From Lytechinus variegatus (taxonomy: Eukaryota; Echinodermata; Echinoidea; Temnopleuroida; Toxopneustidae), in assembly GCF_018143015.1 (NCBI RefSeq), contig NC_054740.1, positions 68,488,356 to 68,552,355 on the forward strand: a stretch of 64,000 nucleotides of DNA, in the 5' to 3' direction. Every line of letters starts with the position of its first letter. Within the stretch, counting starts at the first letter, position 1. The notes below the pieces were generated by a model. The model made no database searches. It saw only the letters and a list, made by a program, of their open reading frames with translations, and was not told the origin of the DNA. The position numbers and the translations under genes are program-made. This document shows, in pieces, positions 1-12,100 of this stretch.

Positions 1-1040
1 ATACCCCTATTAGGCCTATTCAATATAGAAAAAAGAAAAACATATCATCTGTTGGGGGATTCCCCCACTCCCTTATTAAAATATCCTGACGACACCCATG
101 CACGTCGATGATCAGGGGAGTCCAGTCCGATCGCATTCGGTTTGATGGCTAAATGGCTACTGCATGTCATTCGTATTCAAGGAGTATATATCTTTGTATT
201 ATTCTATATGCCGAATATTCCGATTTTGCTGTTTTTAAGTTGTCAAATGCCCTACCTCTTCTCTTGTCACTTTTAGTCGATCAGCTTAGTTTTTATTCTT
301 GTAATAATTATTTCCAACAGACATATACAATGCCTGGGCCTGTGGCCATTAACGCAAGATTCATTCATTAAACCACCCACGGTAAGCTCTGCATTTGGAT
401 ATTTCAGTACACTTTACAGCTAAATGAAACATTTATCACAAAGTAGGCCTAATAGTAAAATGGACATTCATTGTGCAGACCTATAATTTGCAAAAAAACA
501 ATTAATTGTTTGTTTTATTTTTCTCCATGCATAACAAGAAATAATTTGACAGAAGACAATGTTACATTAATCATAATTATGATAATACGCAGTAGGAACG
601 AAGCATCGAAATGTTTGAAGTGCAGAGTCTATTAATAATGTGGTCCTATGTAAGTAACTCGTTTAACTATAACACGGTTGGAAGTAATCATTCATATATA
701 CAGGAACAAAAGATGAATAAATTGATAAAAAAAAACGAAATAATGTCCCTCTTGCATGTTGAGATTTAGACATCTTTTGCATCATGCACCTTATGAGAGT
801 AATTCATATGTTTCATTTTTTTAAAATGATAATACTAAGTCGTATTAATAAGAAAATACTAAAGAATAATTGAATCCAAAATAATTATGACAAGGAATAC
901 ATTTCCACATTTCGTACGGTGTAGTGTCAATTTAACCCTTATTGCCATTTTATATTAAATCCGCTTTGAGCTTTCATCATTTTCATTGGCTCTGTGCACA
1001 GTCTGCATAATGCCGATGCATAAGTGCATAATTCATAAGT
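1..1040. other. AT-rich intergenic DNA, nothing recognised
   Basis: There is no open frame longer than 72 codons and no recognisable domain, inverted repeat or tRNA. The stretch ends where the C/G-rich terminus of the composite element begins. Confidence 0.5.
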
Positions 1041-1439
1041 GGGACCAGGGCCGTCGCTAAAGGGGGTGGGGGTGCGACACCCCCCCCCCCCCACTACTCT
1101 GGATATCGTCGGTAAATCTGCCCGCCCGTCTTGAAAAAAAATGAAAGAAAGGGGGAGAGGGGAATAAAGAAGGAAGGGGAAAAGAAGGAGGAAGAAAAAG
1201 AAAGGAGAGAAAAAAGAAAGAAAAGGGAAAGATAAAAAGAGAAAGAAGGAAAGACAAAAAGAAAAGCAGGGGATTTTGGATCGACACCTGTCAGAAAAGT
1301 TATAAATTGTCGGGTCATGCTAGAATTTTCCAACTGCCTCATGTACCGACAGTGATTAGAATGTAAATGTCGGGTCACCCATGCAGGGCTGTTCCAAGGG
1401 CTTCATCTACCCACAGTGATTAGAATGTCCCGATTTTTG

Positions 1440-3110
1440 GTCTAAAATCACTCAAAATTTTCAGCTCGCGCTTCGCGCTCACATTCGTTTAGTGAGATCG
1501 ACGTCTGTCAGAAATATGATAAACTGTCGGTTCACGCTGGAATTTTCCAACTGCCTCATGTACCGACAGTGATATGAAAATAAATGTCGGGTCATCCAAG
1601 GGCTTCATCTACAGACAGTGATTAGATGTCCCGATTTTATAGTATACATCGCCAAAAGTCACGCGCGCTTTTACCGACAGATATTAAAAATGGCCCGGTT
1701 GTAGTTCTAAATCGCAAAAAAAAAAGGATCGCACTTCGCATCATCCATTTAGTGAGATCCATATTATCATCTTCACAATATTCTTACGTCTTGGACAGCG
1801 CTTAAAAGTTTCGCTAGAGGTTCTGTATGAGATACAAAGTTTGTTCTTCACAACGTCCCATTTTGACCAAGTCTGAATATCAAAATTTGTTGACCATGAT
1901 ACCCTTCGTTTTCATGAGTACAAGAAGTGAAAAAAGAGTGTTGCCTTTTTAAAATTTGCGCTTTGCGCTCGTAAGAACTGTTTATTGAAATAGTTATATC
2001 TCGATCTTCATGAAAAACGTCCTTCTCAGAATGTCCAGTTGTCAGGTCTTAATATAATAAAATACAGCTCGCATTGTTCATTGGGTATCCAGTGTCTTTT
2101 ATTTGACTTAGTAATCCATTTTTTCACATCGAAAAAAAAATCAGCTAACAGTTCGCGCTAGCATCAAAAAGTAATATATATTTTTTTATAACCATCCTCT
2201 CCAAGGTTATATCGCTTCAAATGTCTTGGGTTTCTTTAGGTCTAAATTAAGTCTCAAATTTGTCAGCTGCGCTTCGCGCTCTTGTCATATACTCAGTGAT
2301 ATCAATATTGTCTCCACAATTTTCGTTCATGTTGGACAGTGCTTAAAAATTCACTTTTGGGTCACTACTATACCAATAGCTTCACGCTCGCATTATGTTT
2401 TTAAAGTTTTTTTTAAGCTTGTTTAATTACAGATGCAGGCACTAGGTTTGTTGAAAAGTAAAAACGTGTAAATTTTTTTAATTTTCAAGTTAAAATATAA
2501 AAAAATGCCAGCTCGTGCTTTGCGCTTGCTCTTCTTGATTAGTGAAGAATGTATCATGACTGTAAACAGTTAATAAACATGTCCTTTTTCATAACAGTTA
2601 ATTGAAAATATCAGCTCGCGCTTGCATGAATTGTTATACGCATATTATTCGTGCAAAAAGGCTTAGAATGTCCACTTTTCTGGTCGGAAATCAACATTTT
2701 CAGCTCACGCTTCGCGCTCGCATCAATTGTTTGGTTATTATATCCATCATCTACATGGTTACAGTCAAATTTTCTGTTTGAAATATATACATATATATTT
2801 ATATATTCATCTCGCACTTTTCATTTGCTCTATTAGATTAGTAAGAAATGTATTCTATTCATGAGTCACGGCAAACGGATAGGCCTAATCCCGGGCCTAA
2901 TCAGTACTAATCACTAACCAGGAATATTAAAAAATTTAAGCTCGCAATTTGCGCTCACATGGATCGTTAGGTATATACCCCTCTAGTTTATGATAAAAAA
3001 GTGGTCACAATGTTCAATTTTAAGGTGTAAATAAATTTTAGCTAGCGCTTTGCCCTCGCTTGGTAACTTATATCAAGGTCACATAAAATACCTCATCTTG
3101 CTTCTAATAA
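1440..3110. repeat. Degenerate array of CTCGCGCTTCGCGCTCG motifs
   Basis: Variants of (AG)CTCGCGCTTCGCGCTCGCAT recur about every 80-250 bp (near 1462, 1727, 1955, 2143, 2264, 2508, 2610, 2701, 2806, 2938 and 3041). Most are followed by an AT-rich stretch that often contains TTAGTGAGAT or TTAGTAAGAAATG. The motif is itself near-palindromic (GCGCTTCGCGC). The array is highly diverged and non-coding. Similar motif arrays are known as dispersed repeats in echinoderm and other marine invertebrate genomes. Confidence 0.7.
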
Positions 3111-3179
3111 TGAAAATTTAGTGAGGACTTACCCTTCAAAAAAAATATAGATTTTGGCGGCCGCGATGTGGAAATGCGG

Positions 3180-3775
3180 ATGAAGCCCGGGGGGGGGGGG
3201 GCCACTTACATTGACGAGTGGATACCATGCGCGACCAAAAAAACACGTAAAAAGGATGTCCTTTTCACGATAGGGCACGTTACGTACGTAACGTGATAAG
3301 GGTGTCAAAAACACAAAAATAATGAAAAAAGGGTATCTATTTCGCTAGGAAAATTACGTGTTTAGGGTCGAATTTGCGGGGATGATAAAACAAAATTAAA
3401 ATGTTTTAAAAAGGATGTCCTTTTTGCCCCAACACTTCGTGTTTAGAGTCCGATTTGCGCGAGGTGTAGAAGTTGGGGTCGTACTATACCAAATAGGGTA
3501 AAGCCGACGACCGAAGGACCCGTAACAACCGGCGTAACAACAAAACATTCCTGTACTTGTTTAGGGGTTCATTTCAGGGAATATTTGCCAAGAGTATCGT
3601 TTTGTTTCCAATACTTGTTAAGGGTAGGGTTTCACACGCCAATACTTGTTAAGGGGTGCATTTTCAGAATATGGAAATTACGTGTTTGCTTTTCGAGACC
3701 CCATGGTCGCGCATGGTATCCACTCGTGAATGGAAGTGCCCCCCCCCCCCCGGGGGATGAAGATATCCCCCCCCC
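3180..3775. mobile_element. Inner foldback element with GGATACCATGCGCGACC arms
   Basis: GAGTGGATACCATGCGCGACC at 3216-3236 is repeated inverted at about 3707-3727, each copy next to a G- or C-run. The interior contains repeated ACGTGTTTAGGGTC-like words (3355, 3428, 3558). There is no coding capacity. It sits inside the larger composite element, so it is either a nested insertion or a module of it. Confidence 0.55.
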
Positions 3776-3976
3776 CCATTCATGAATGCTGGAACTGCTC
3801 TTTGGCGTGACGAAAGAAAATGGGACTAAAGAGAACAAGAACAAGATTCATGGTCGCGAGACTTCGGCCATCGGTACTGATATTTGTCGGTAATCAGGGC
3901 CTCCACACCCCCCCCCCCCCTCCCCTGCTACTGGAAAAGGCCTAGCGACGCCCTCCCCGGGCCGGTCCCCGGTCCC

Positions 3977-4440
3977 ACTCACGGTTATTGTGAATCATAT
4001 ACTAGTATTTGACCAATTTTATCACATGATTACTTAGAACATTATTCTTGCATTGTGTCTAAGACCGAGTAATATTTCTATCCATTATTTTGTATAAGAA
4101 GTTTGATAACAAATTTTGATGGTTGATGCCGCGCCCTCCTCCGCTTGGAAATGAAATCGCCCTCTGTCGGCAAATAATGAAATCTGTCTGCCAAATATGA
4201 AATGAATGACCCACTGCGCTGTTCTGCCTTCTGGCATGGTGAAAAATATTGGTTAAATCTAGCATTTCTAGACAGAGACATCGCCCAGTTACAATTATGA
4301 CTCAGTCTATAGTTATTCAAGGTAAGAATAAACTTACTGCAGTTGAATTCGTAAACTAAAAAAAAAGATTTTATTCAACTTAAAATTTTGAACAAACGTC
4401 ATTTAAAATTTTTTTAAAGCAATTGAATAAAATGTAGGCG
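3977..4440. other. Intergenic, nothing recognised
   Basis: Mixed AT-rich sequence with only short chance frames. No repeats or motifs were identified. Confidence 0.4.
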
Positions 4441-4498
4441 TAGGGCCGGGTTTACTGCGGCAGCCCGAAGTCTGAAGACGTGTCGAGGTCTCCGGGCC

Positions 4499-4592
4499 TA
4501 GTCTTGAGGACGCAATGATGATGATTTTTTTAGATATGTCTGAAATGTAAGACATATCTAAAAAAATCATCATCATTGCGTCCTCAAGACTA
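4499..4592. repeat. Perfect hairpin, 43-bp stem, 8-nt loop
   Basis: Bases 4499-4541 are the exact reverse complement of 4550-4592, with the 8-nt loop GAAATGTA between them. The stem starts TAGTCTTGAGGACGCAATGA and contains ATGATGATG and a T run. CCGGGCC-like words on both sides extend it weakly. The absence of mismatches implies recent formation or gene conversion. Transcribed, it would form a pre-miRNA-sized dsRNA hairpin, but there is no direct evidence that it is an RNA gene. Confidence 0.85.
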
Positions 4593-4640
4593 CTCCGGGC
4601 CCGGGGCAAAGAAGGGGGCCTAGATCTAGGCCTACCGGCT

Positions 4641-5160
4641 AACCCCAGGGCAGGGGCTTACTGTGTATTTAACCATACTCACGGGACTAGCGTGACTCAT
4701 GGTCTAAATATTTCTCCAAATGAATTGTGAAAATAGAAATTGTGCACTTACCACGATGAAGATCTACTCTAACTTAGAGTCTAAGTCTAACGAGTGGCAG
4801 TTTCCTGACATCTGGGGCTGGGCACAAAGTTGACAAACTGGAACCTCAAAAAAAAGAAAAGTTCTCTCCTAGAACTAGTAGAAGTTCTACCCCAGTCTCG
4901 ATCGGCCATTTTGTTACGATTCATAACAAAAATGGCCGATCAAGACGGGATAGAAGGAGAGAACTTTCCGTTTTACTTTTATTGAGGTTCCAGTCTCTGT
5001 GCCCAGATGACTGGAAACTGCCACTCGTTAGACCTTCATCCATATAATCGTGGTAAGTGCATAATTTCTATTTTCACAATTCATTTGGAGAAATATTTAG
5101 ACCATAAATCACGCTAGTCTCGTGAGTATGGTCAAATGCTCTGTAAGCCCCTGGGCCAGG
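4641..5160. repeat. Large imperfect palindrome (inverted duplication) upstream of TUBE1
   Basis: The arms run outward from a centre near 4920. The left arm (4641 to about 4910) and right arm (about 4930 to 5160) match as reverse complements with indels. Matching landmarks are CAGGGGCTTAC/GTAAGCCCCTG, ACCATACTCAC/GTGAGTATGGT, the GAAATTGTGCACTTACCAC block, AACTGCCACTCG and AATGGCCGATC. Each arm carries an outward-facing ATGGCCGATC and, about 120 bp further out, a GTGGTAAGTGC that looks like a splice donor. The ORFs after the ATGs are very short. It could be an inverted duplication of a promoter/first exon or an old foldback element. Confidence 0.75.
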
Positions 5161-5480
5161 CCACCTGGCCTGGGATCCCGCCCGCACAGCGGGCGGGAGC
5201 TCCCTTGGTTAAGTACCGGCATGATCGGTATGTGGGATAGACCAAACACTTCTATTTCTGTTATAGCTGAACTCTGTTGGCTTCACTCACCAAATACAGA
5301 GACCGAAGTTCTAGCGCGATCTGTACAGGGGACTCAATGGCCATAATATGTTTATGTAGGCCTATCGGTACTGTCTTAAGATCGGATAAAACGGGGAAGT
5401 GAATTTGCGCGACAGCCGAGGTAAGTCACTGTTTTTTGTTTTCTCTGTATTTTGGCAATTAATGCCAAGAGGGAATATTA

Positions 5481-6074
5481 AAGGACAAGTCCACCCCAAC
5501 AAAACCTTGATTTGAATAAAAAGAGAAAAATTCAACAAGCATAACACTGAAAATTTCATCAAAATCGGATGTAAAATAAGAAAGTTATGGCATTTTAAAG
5601 TTTCGCTTCATTTCACAAAACAGTTATATGCACATCTCGGTCGGTATGCAAATGAGGGAACTGATGACATCACTCAGTATTTCTTTTGTATTTTATTATA
5701 TGAAATATGAAATATTTTCATTTTCTCATTTTCATGTGAAATGAAGGTTCATTCCTCCCTGAACACGTGGAATTCCATTATTTGAACATTTTGTGCTTCA
5801 GGCAAGGAGGTCCTAATCGTCAAATTCGTAAAAATTGAAATATTGTATAATTCAAACAAGAAACAAAAGAAATAGTGAGTGAGTGACATCATCGACTCTC
5901 TCATTTGGATGTAACTGGCTCGTTCATATAACTATTTTGTTAGAATTAAGCGAAATTTAAAATGTCATAACTTTCCTATTTTACATCCGATTTTGATGAA
6001 ATTTTCACCGTTGTGCTCTTCTGATTTTTCTCTATTGATTCAAATCAACATTTTTCTGAGGTGGACTTGACCTT
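5481..6074 (+). mobile_element. MITE, family A (AAGG[A/T]CAAGTCCACC termini)
   Basis: It begins AAGGACAAGTCCACC and ends GGTGGACTTGACCTT. The sub-terminal sequence is also inverted (GATGAAATTTTCA blocks and TAAAATAAGAAAGTTATG), so the whole ~590 bp folds back. It is non-coding. The same family recurs at 8296-8890 in the opposite orientation, and in decayed form near 44880, 47903 and 62600. Confidence 0.85.
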
Positions 6075-6143
6075 AATTTGCTTTTTGGTCGTGTTGGTTT
6101 TAAAATTTTTTATTCATTAAAGACAAAAACTGAAGAGTGGTTT

Positions 6144-6153
6144 ATGGTGCAAG
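6144..6153 (+). CDS. TUBE1: Tentative TUBE1 first coding exon (MVQ + 1 nt)
   Basis: ATGGTGCAAG is followed by GTTAGT, and phase 1 joins to the microexon to give MVQVGQCGNQIG. Tubulins need VQ(V/A)GQCGN here, so the fit is good. It is, however, a 10-nt match, and the protein would lack about five N-terminal residues compared with vertebrates. A 5'UTR donor is possible at 5420 (GCCGAG followed by GTAAGT). Confidence 0.5.
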
Positions 6154-9100
6154 GTTAGTATACTAATACTCGCAATATGTGTGAGTGGGTGGGAGACCTG
6201 CATAGTTAACGTTGAAATAAATAAAATGACTCAAGATTTTGATTTTGAGATTTTTTTTTGGGGGGGGCATCACGATATGTGTCGAAACCTGTTCAATAAA
6301 TGTGGCTTGTCTTTGACTTTTTTATTTTTTCATTTTACCCGAGTGAGATGTTTCGGGGAAGTTGGCATATTGTGAAATTGGTCAACAATTTTTGTTCATC
6401 TTTTTCATGAAGTAGACATTAAGGAGTTACTAATCATCATTACTTTTCCTTTTTTGTTTTTACAGTTGGACAATGTGGAAATCAGGTAAGTTGACATGCA
6501 TGACATGTCTTAGTAATACAGTATACTTTTCAGTTTAATCTTTTAAACTGTACTAGTTTAACTTCATTATCAATGTTTTTATTCTTAAAAAGTTAAAACT
6601 ATTTTTTTTTTGCAAAATAAAATTGTAGCCGAGTGCACTTTTGTATTGGTCATTTTAAGTAAAGAGTGTGATAAAGTCCTCACATTTAGGATTGAATAGC
6701 ACATCACAGGTCAAGTCCAATAAATTGGAGCAATATCACATTGGTAATTTAATCCCTTGTGATATTGATTTTTGTCTAACCTGCATAGCATTTTGAGAAT
6801 ATACTTGTAGGCACCTCTTTTTTTATTCTACTTCTTATGGGTTGATCTGCCACCTTCAAGATTTAAGATTCTTGCTGATGTTGATTGTGGCAGCATTGAA
6901 ATATTAACCAAGGTTAAGTTTTTTGTAATGCCATTATTACTTTAAAAAATGGGACCTAGTTCTTGAATGTTGTGCATAAGGGTAATCACTGATCACCTTG
7001 CATTTCATGTCCATGTAGTTTATGGTTGCATGATCAATGTCAAGAGTCAAGTTCAATGAACTTTGATTATTTTGGGGTAATAAGATTGAAATCTTAACCA
7101 AGGCTGGATATTTGAAATGTCATAAGTTAACAAATACTGCATGTGGACCTAGTTCATGAAGCTTGGACATACCTGTAAGGGTAATCAAGTATGATCATCT
7201 TGTACAAGTTGCAGGTCACATGATCAAGGTCACTTAGGGTCAATGAACTTTGATCATGTTATTCTGTCAATACAAAAAACTGAACTAAGGTTAAGACTTT
7301 GAATTTTTGACATAATATCTTCCATGTACTGGTTTTCAAGTATCAGCTGTTAGATGGATATAGTTTCAGGTCACTGAGAGAATGTCAAAGGTCATTTAGG
7401 AGACAATAAACTTTTGGGGAAAGTTTTATAGATTTTGAAATTTTGAAGATAATTTTGAAATTATCAGTTAGTATTTGGTATCAGAAATTTTAATTATTAT
7501 ATCAGGTAACTATTTATGTAATTAATCAATTTACTTACATAAGATTATTCTTGTTCATATAAGGGGAATTATAACTTATAAGGAAAATATTTAGTCACAT
7601 AAAAGGGGGAATACAACCCAATTAAAAACTTGTTTCATTAGAGGAAAAAGAAAAATCAGACAAGTTGACTAGTTTGAACAATATCTGACAAATAATAAGA
7701 AAGTTATGAATTTTTAAAAGTTGTAAATATTGGTAATCACTAGACCCATGGAAACTGTTGTATGAACAGGGCTGGATTCCCCTGTGAGTGAAACTTAAAT
7801 AGTTATTGGATATCGCAAATAATATATGTATCGAAAAACAAGTTTTTTTAGTAGTCAAGATCAACAAACTTACTACTTAGGATTTTTTATTATCCAAGGA
7901 ATTTGTCTTTCTCTTTTTGAAGAATATAATTCATCGTTACATGGACTTGTTTTCAAATTCATCACTCTTGCTATATTGGATTGCTTATGGCAGGCAAGAA
8001 TAACATAGGCATTCCACTAGTTATTTAACGAGGGCAAATTACATTTGAATTTTACTCATTTCATTTTATGTTTTTGTGTTATGATTTTAACCCTTTGTTT
8101 GATTGAAGTGATGTCCTCTTACTAGAGTCTCACATAATGGGAATAGTACATATAATACCTGTGTTTTTACACTGATGGATAATTAAATATAAACATCAAC
8201 AAAATATTCACTGACATTCCAAGAAATATGTTATGTAGCCCAATACCTAGTAACTTCTTTCCTTGTATATTTCAGTGTATTTGCTTGAATAGTAAAAGGT
8301 CAAGTCCACCTCAGGAAATTGTTGATTGTAATCAATAGAGAAAAATCAGACTAGCACAATGCTGAAAATTTCATCAAAATCTGATGTAAAATAAGAAAGT
8401 TATGATATTTCAAAGTTTCACATATTTTTCACAAAATAAATATATGAACGAGTCAGTTACATCCAAATGAAAGAGTCAATGATGTCACTCACTCAATATT
8501 TCTTTTGTTTTTTATTGTTTGAATTATACAGTATTTCAATTTTTACGAATTTGACAGTTAGGACCTCCTTGCCTGAACCACAAATGTTAAAATAATGGAA
8601 TTCCACGTGTTCAGGGAGGAATGAAACTTAATTTCACATGACAATGACGACAAAATCAAAATATTTCATATTTCAGATAATAAAATACAAAAGAACTAGT
8701 GAGTGAGTGATGTCATCAGTTCCCACATTTGCATACCGACCGAGATGTGCATATAACTGTTTTGTGAAATGAAGCGAATCTTAAAAATGACATAACTTTC
8801 TTATTTCACATACAATTTTGATGAAATTTTCAGCATTATGTTTGTTGGATTTTATTCAAATCAAGTTTTTGTTGGGGTGGACTTGTCCTTGAACATTTTT
8901 ACTGTGGATATAAACACAGAACTGTCTGATGTACCTGAAAAAGGTAGTTTAAACATGTGGGTTGTAGTTCAAAAATAACAATTGGGGAGGGGTTTTAGAA
9001 AAAAAAGTGGGCCAATATTAAAAAATGAGTTTTGATACTTGTCCTGAGAATTGAAGTTTCCTTAGTTTTTAAGAGTTGATTTGTAAACAGTTCAAAGTCA

Positions 9101-12100
9101 TGTGAACATCACTTGTCAGTTACAGTTTTGAAAATCTCAAATTAAAATATCCTATCAAAGTAATTTTATGTAGTGGAAACCTGAAAAAAGCCATTGCTTC
9201 AAAACCATTTTTTTGTCTCACCTGCATAGCAGAGTGAGACTATAGGCGCCGCTTTTCCGACGGCGGCGGCGGCGTCAACATCAAATCTTAACCTTAGGTT
9301 AAGTTTTTGAAATGACATCATAACTTAGAAAGTATATGGACCTAGTTCATGAAACTTGGCCATAAGGTTAATCAAGTATTACTGAACATCCTAGTAGAGT
9401 TTCATGTCACATGACCAAGGTCAAAGGTCATTTAGGGTCAATGAACTTAGACCATGTTGGGGGAATCAACATCAAAATCTTAACCTGAGGTTAAGTTTTT
9501 GAAATGTCATCATAACTTAGAAAATATATGGACCTAGTTCATTAAACTTGGACATAAGGTTAATCAAGTATAACCAAACATCCTGCATGAGTTTCACGTC
9601 ACATGACCAAGGTCAAAGGTCATTTAGGGTCAATGAACTTTGGCCGATTTGGGGGTATCTGTTGAATTACAATCAAAACTTAAAAAGTTTTTGGATCTGA
9701 TTCATGAAACTTTGACATAATAGTAATCAAGTATCACTGAACATCCTGTGCAAGTTTTAGGTCACATGATCAAGATCAAAGGTCATTTAGGGTCAATGAA
9801 CTTTGGCCGAATTGGGGGTATTTGTTGAATTACCATCATAACTTTAAAAGTATGTTGGTCTCGTTCATAAAACTTGGACATTAGAGTAATCAAGTATCAC
9901 TGAACATCCTGTGCGCATTTTAAGTCACATGACCAAGATCAAAGGTCAATGAACTTTGGCCATAATGGGGGTATCTGTTGAATTACCATCATAACTTCGC
10001 AAGTTTATTGATTTGACTTTTGAAACTTGGACATAAGAGTAATCAAGTATCATTGAATATCCTGTGCAAGTTTCAGGTCACATGATCAAGGTCAAAGGTC
10101 ATGTGAGGTCAATGAACTTTGGCCACATTGGGGGTATTTGTTGAATTACCATCCTATCTCTGTAAAGTGTATTGGTCTAGTTCATAAAAGGTGGAAATAA
10201 GAGTAACCAAGTATCACTGAACATCTTGTGCGAGTTATAGTAGTTTTCAAAGTCAGCACTGCTGCTATGTTGAATCGCGTGATCCAGGTGAGACGGCCAG
10301 AGGCATTCCACTTGTTTAAAACAATATCTGATGATCAAATTTAATAATAATTGTGTAGGAAGTATAGATAAATTATTGTTTTCTCTATCGTTAATCAGGA
10401 AAGAGCACAGTAAACATAAGAAACATACAACTTAACATTTTTTGACACTTTCGGCTTCCCATAATTTTAGCACAGAGTTAGACCATGGTCTTAGTTAAAC
10501 CCGACTTCAAAATACGGGCCTCTGTGTTTAAGCTGTCCAACTTATCAGATCTAAATCTGGCTAAGTTTGGGTTGCTGTTGGTAGTTATTATGTATAAAGT
10601 TATTAAATTGTCGATTCATTTTTGTTGTTATCCATTTTGTCTTGTGTAGATTGGATGTCGTTTCTGGGATCTTGCCCTCAGGGAACATGCTACCTACAAC
10701 AAGAAGGGCATCTTTGATGAATCCCTCAGCAGTTTCTTCCGGAATGTGGATGCCAGGTAAGGCAATTTGTCAATAATTGATGCCACGTCTTCTGGCAGGA
10801 ATCTCATTGTGGAGGTGTTGTGGCTCAGTGAATAAGTTTCCGGACTCTGGAACACAATGTCCGGGGTTCGAATCCCACCATTGCATTCCCCCCCCTCTTT
10901 GGTGACGCTACATCATTATTTCATGCATTAATGTGGGATATTATGCCATATGCAAATCGTAATTAAGAAATGACTCATACCTAGCAGTAAAAGGGCAATG
11001 GAAGGGGGGGGGGTTAATCCCTTAAACTGAAAGTTGTTATAAATGCAATTAAGATGCAACCATCATACTTTGATTATATTTTGGTGATATGTTCCAGATA
11101 CAGCAACCCTCTTGATCTTGGAATCGGCGATGGGAAACAAAAGATCACAAGCCTCAAAGCAAGGGTAAGTTTAACCCTAAAAAGGCTGGGGGGCTGATTG
11201 AGCCCCCCCCCCCTCGAAATTTTTTGTGATAAATCTGCCGGGCAAAATTTTTTGACCACGTCGCTCACTGACTTTACATTCAAGTCTCGCGCAACTTTTG
11301 AGACCAAATTTGCGACCCCCGAGTACGCGGTTCCGAAATTACGCAACATTTCATAAGTGCATGCAGACCCAAATTTGTGTACAAATCCAATGCAAATAGA
11401 GTTTTAAGCCAAAATTCATAAATGTATCATTTTTCCTTTTACTGATTGAAATCAGTTAATTTTATCATATTTATGATCCAAATAAAGTCCCTGACAATTT
11501 CCATTGGAAAAACAATAAAAAACAGAAAGTAAAAAACAGAGAAATACATAAGAAATTTAGAAAACAATAAAATACATATGAAAATAAATGTGAACTTGAA
11601 ATTATTTTGAAGTACATTTAATCAGATTCATATAAAGTGTATGTGTACCAAAAATTAGCATGTTAGGGGCATTATTTAGGTAATAAAAGCAAAATTTTGA
11701 TTTTATGCATAAATTAGCATAATTAATTAGCAATGACATTTTTTGCAGAGTTTGATTGTGTAGTTTTGTAGATTATGCCATGGGTAATGAGTGTGCCAAG
11801 TTTCGTCGCGATCGCGCTATCGACGGCCGAGATCCTAAGGGGGGGCTAAATCAGCCCCCCCCCTCCGCCTTCTTAGGTGTCAAAATTGCCCAGTCTATTT
11901 AGGGTTAATTGAGGCGTGTTTGGTAGGTGTGTCGCATAAAGGGAAGGGATAGCTGTAATGTGGAGGAGATTTAGTTCTAAAACTGGTCTTTGTTTGGACT
12001 TCGAAAATCTTTTCATTAATAATGTTTAACAAAATATCACTGGCAGACTTGTCAAAAAATATTACTCGGTCCTAATTTTGTGAATGTATGCAAGTTTGCT

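Larger units (their letters stand above)
1041..3976. mobile_element. Composite non-autonomous DNA element with terminal inverted repeats
   Basis: The left end (GGGACCAGGGCCGTCGCTAA from 1041) and the reverse complement of the right end (GGGCGTCGCTAGGCC, within 3940-3976) match imperfectly. Both ends continue into C/G homopolymer runs and share TCGGTAA-like words (1107-1113; 3886-3892). Between them lie an array of CTCGCGC-type motifs and an inner inverted-repeat element. No transposase is visible, so this would be a non-autonomous or nested composite element. The exact ends and target-site duplication are not resolved. Confidence 0.5.

Noticed and set aside
5122-5346. 74-codon ORF just upstream of TUBE1 as its N-terminus
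   Set aside because: It has no tubulin similarity and its 5' part lies in the palindrome arm.
9215-10314. CRISPR-like or satellite array from the regular internal units
   Set aside because: Units are 155-190 bp, degenerate and bounded by known element ends in a eukaryotic intron.
10815-10900. Functional tRNA gene
   Set aside because: A- and B-box-like words are present, but no complete cloverleaf or terminator; a SINE head fits better.
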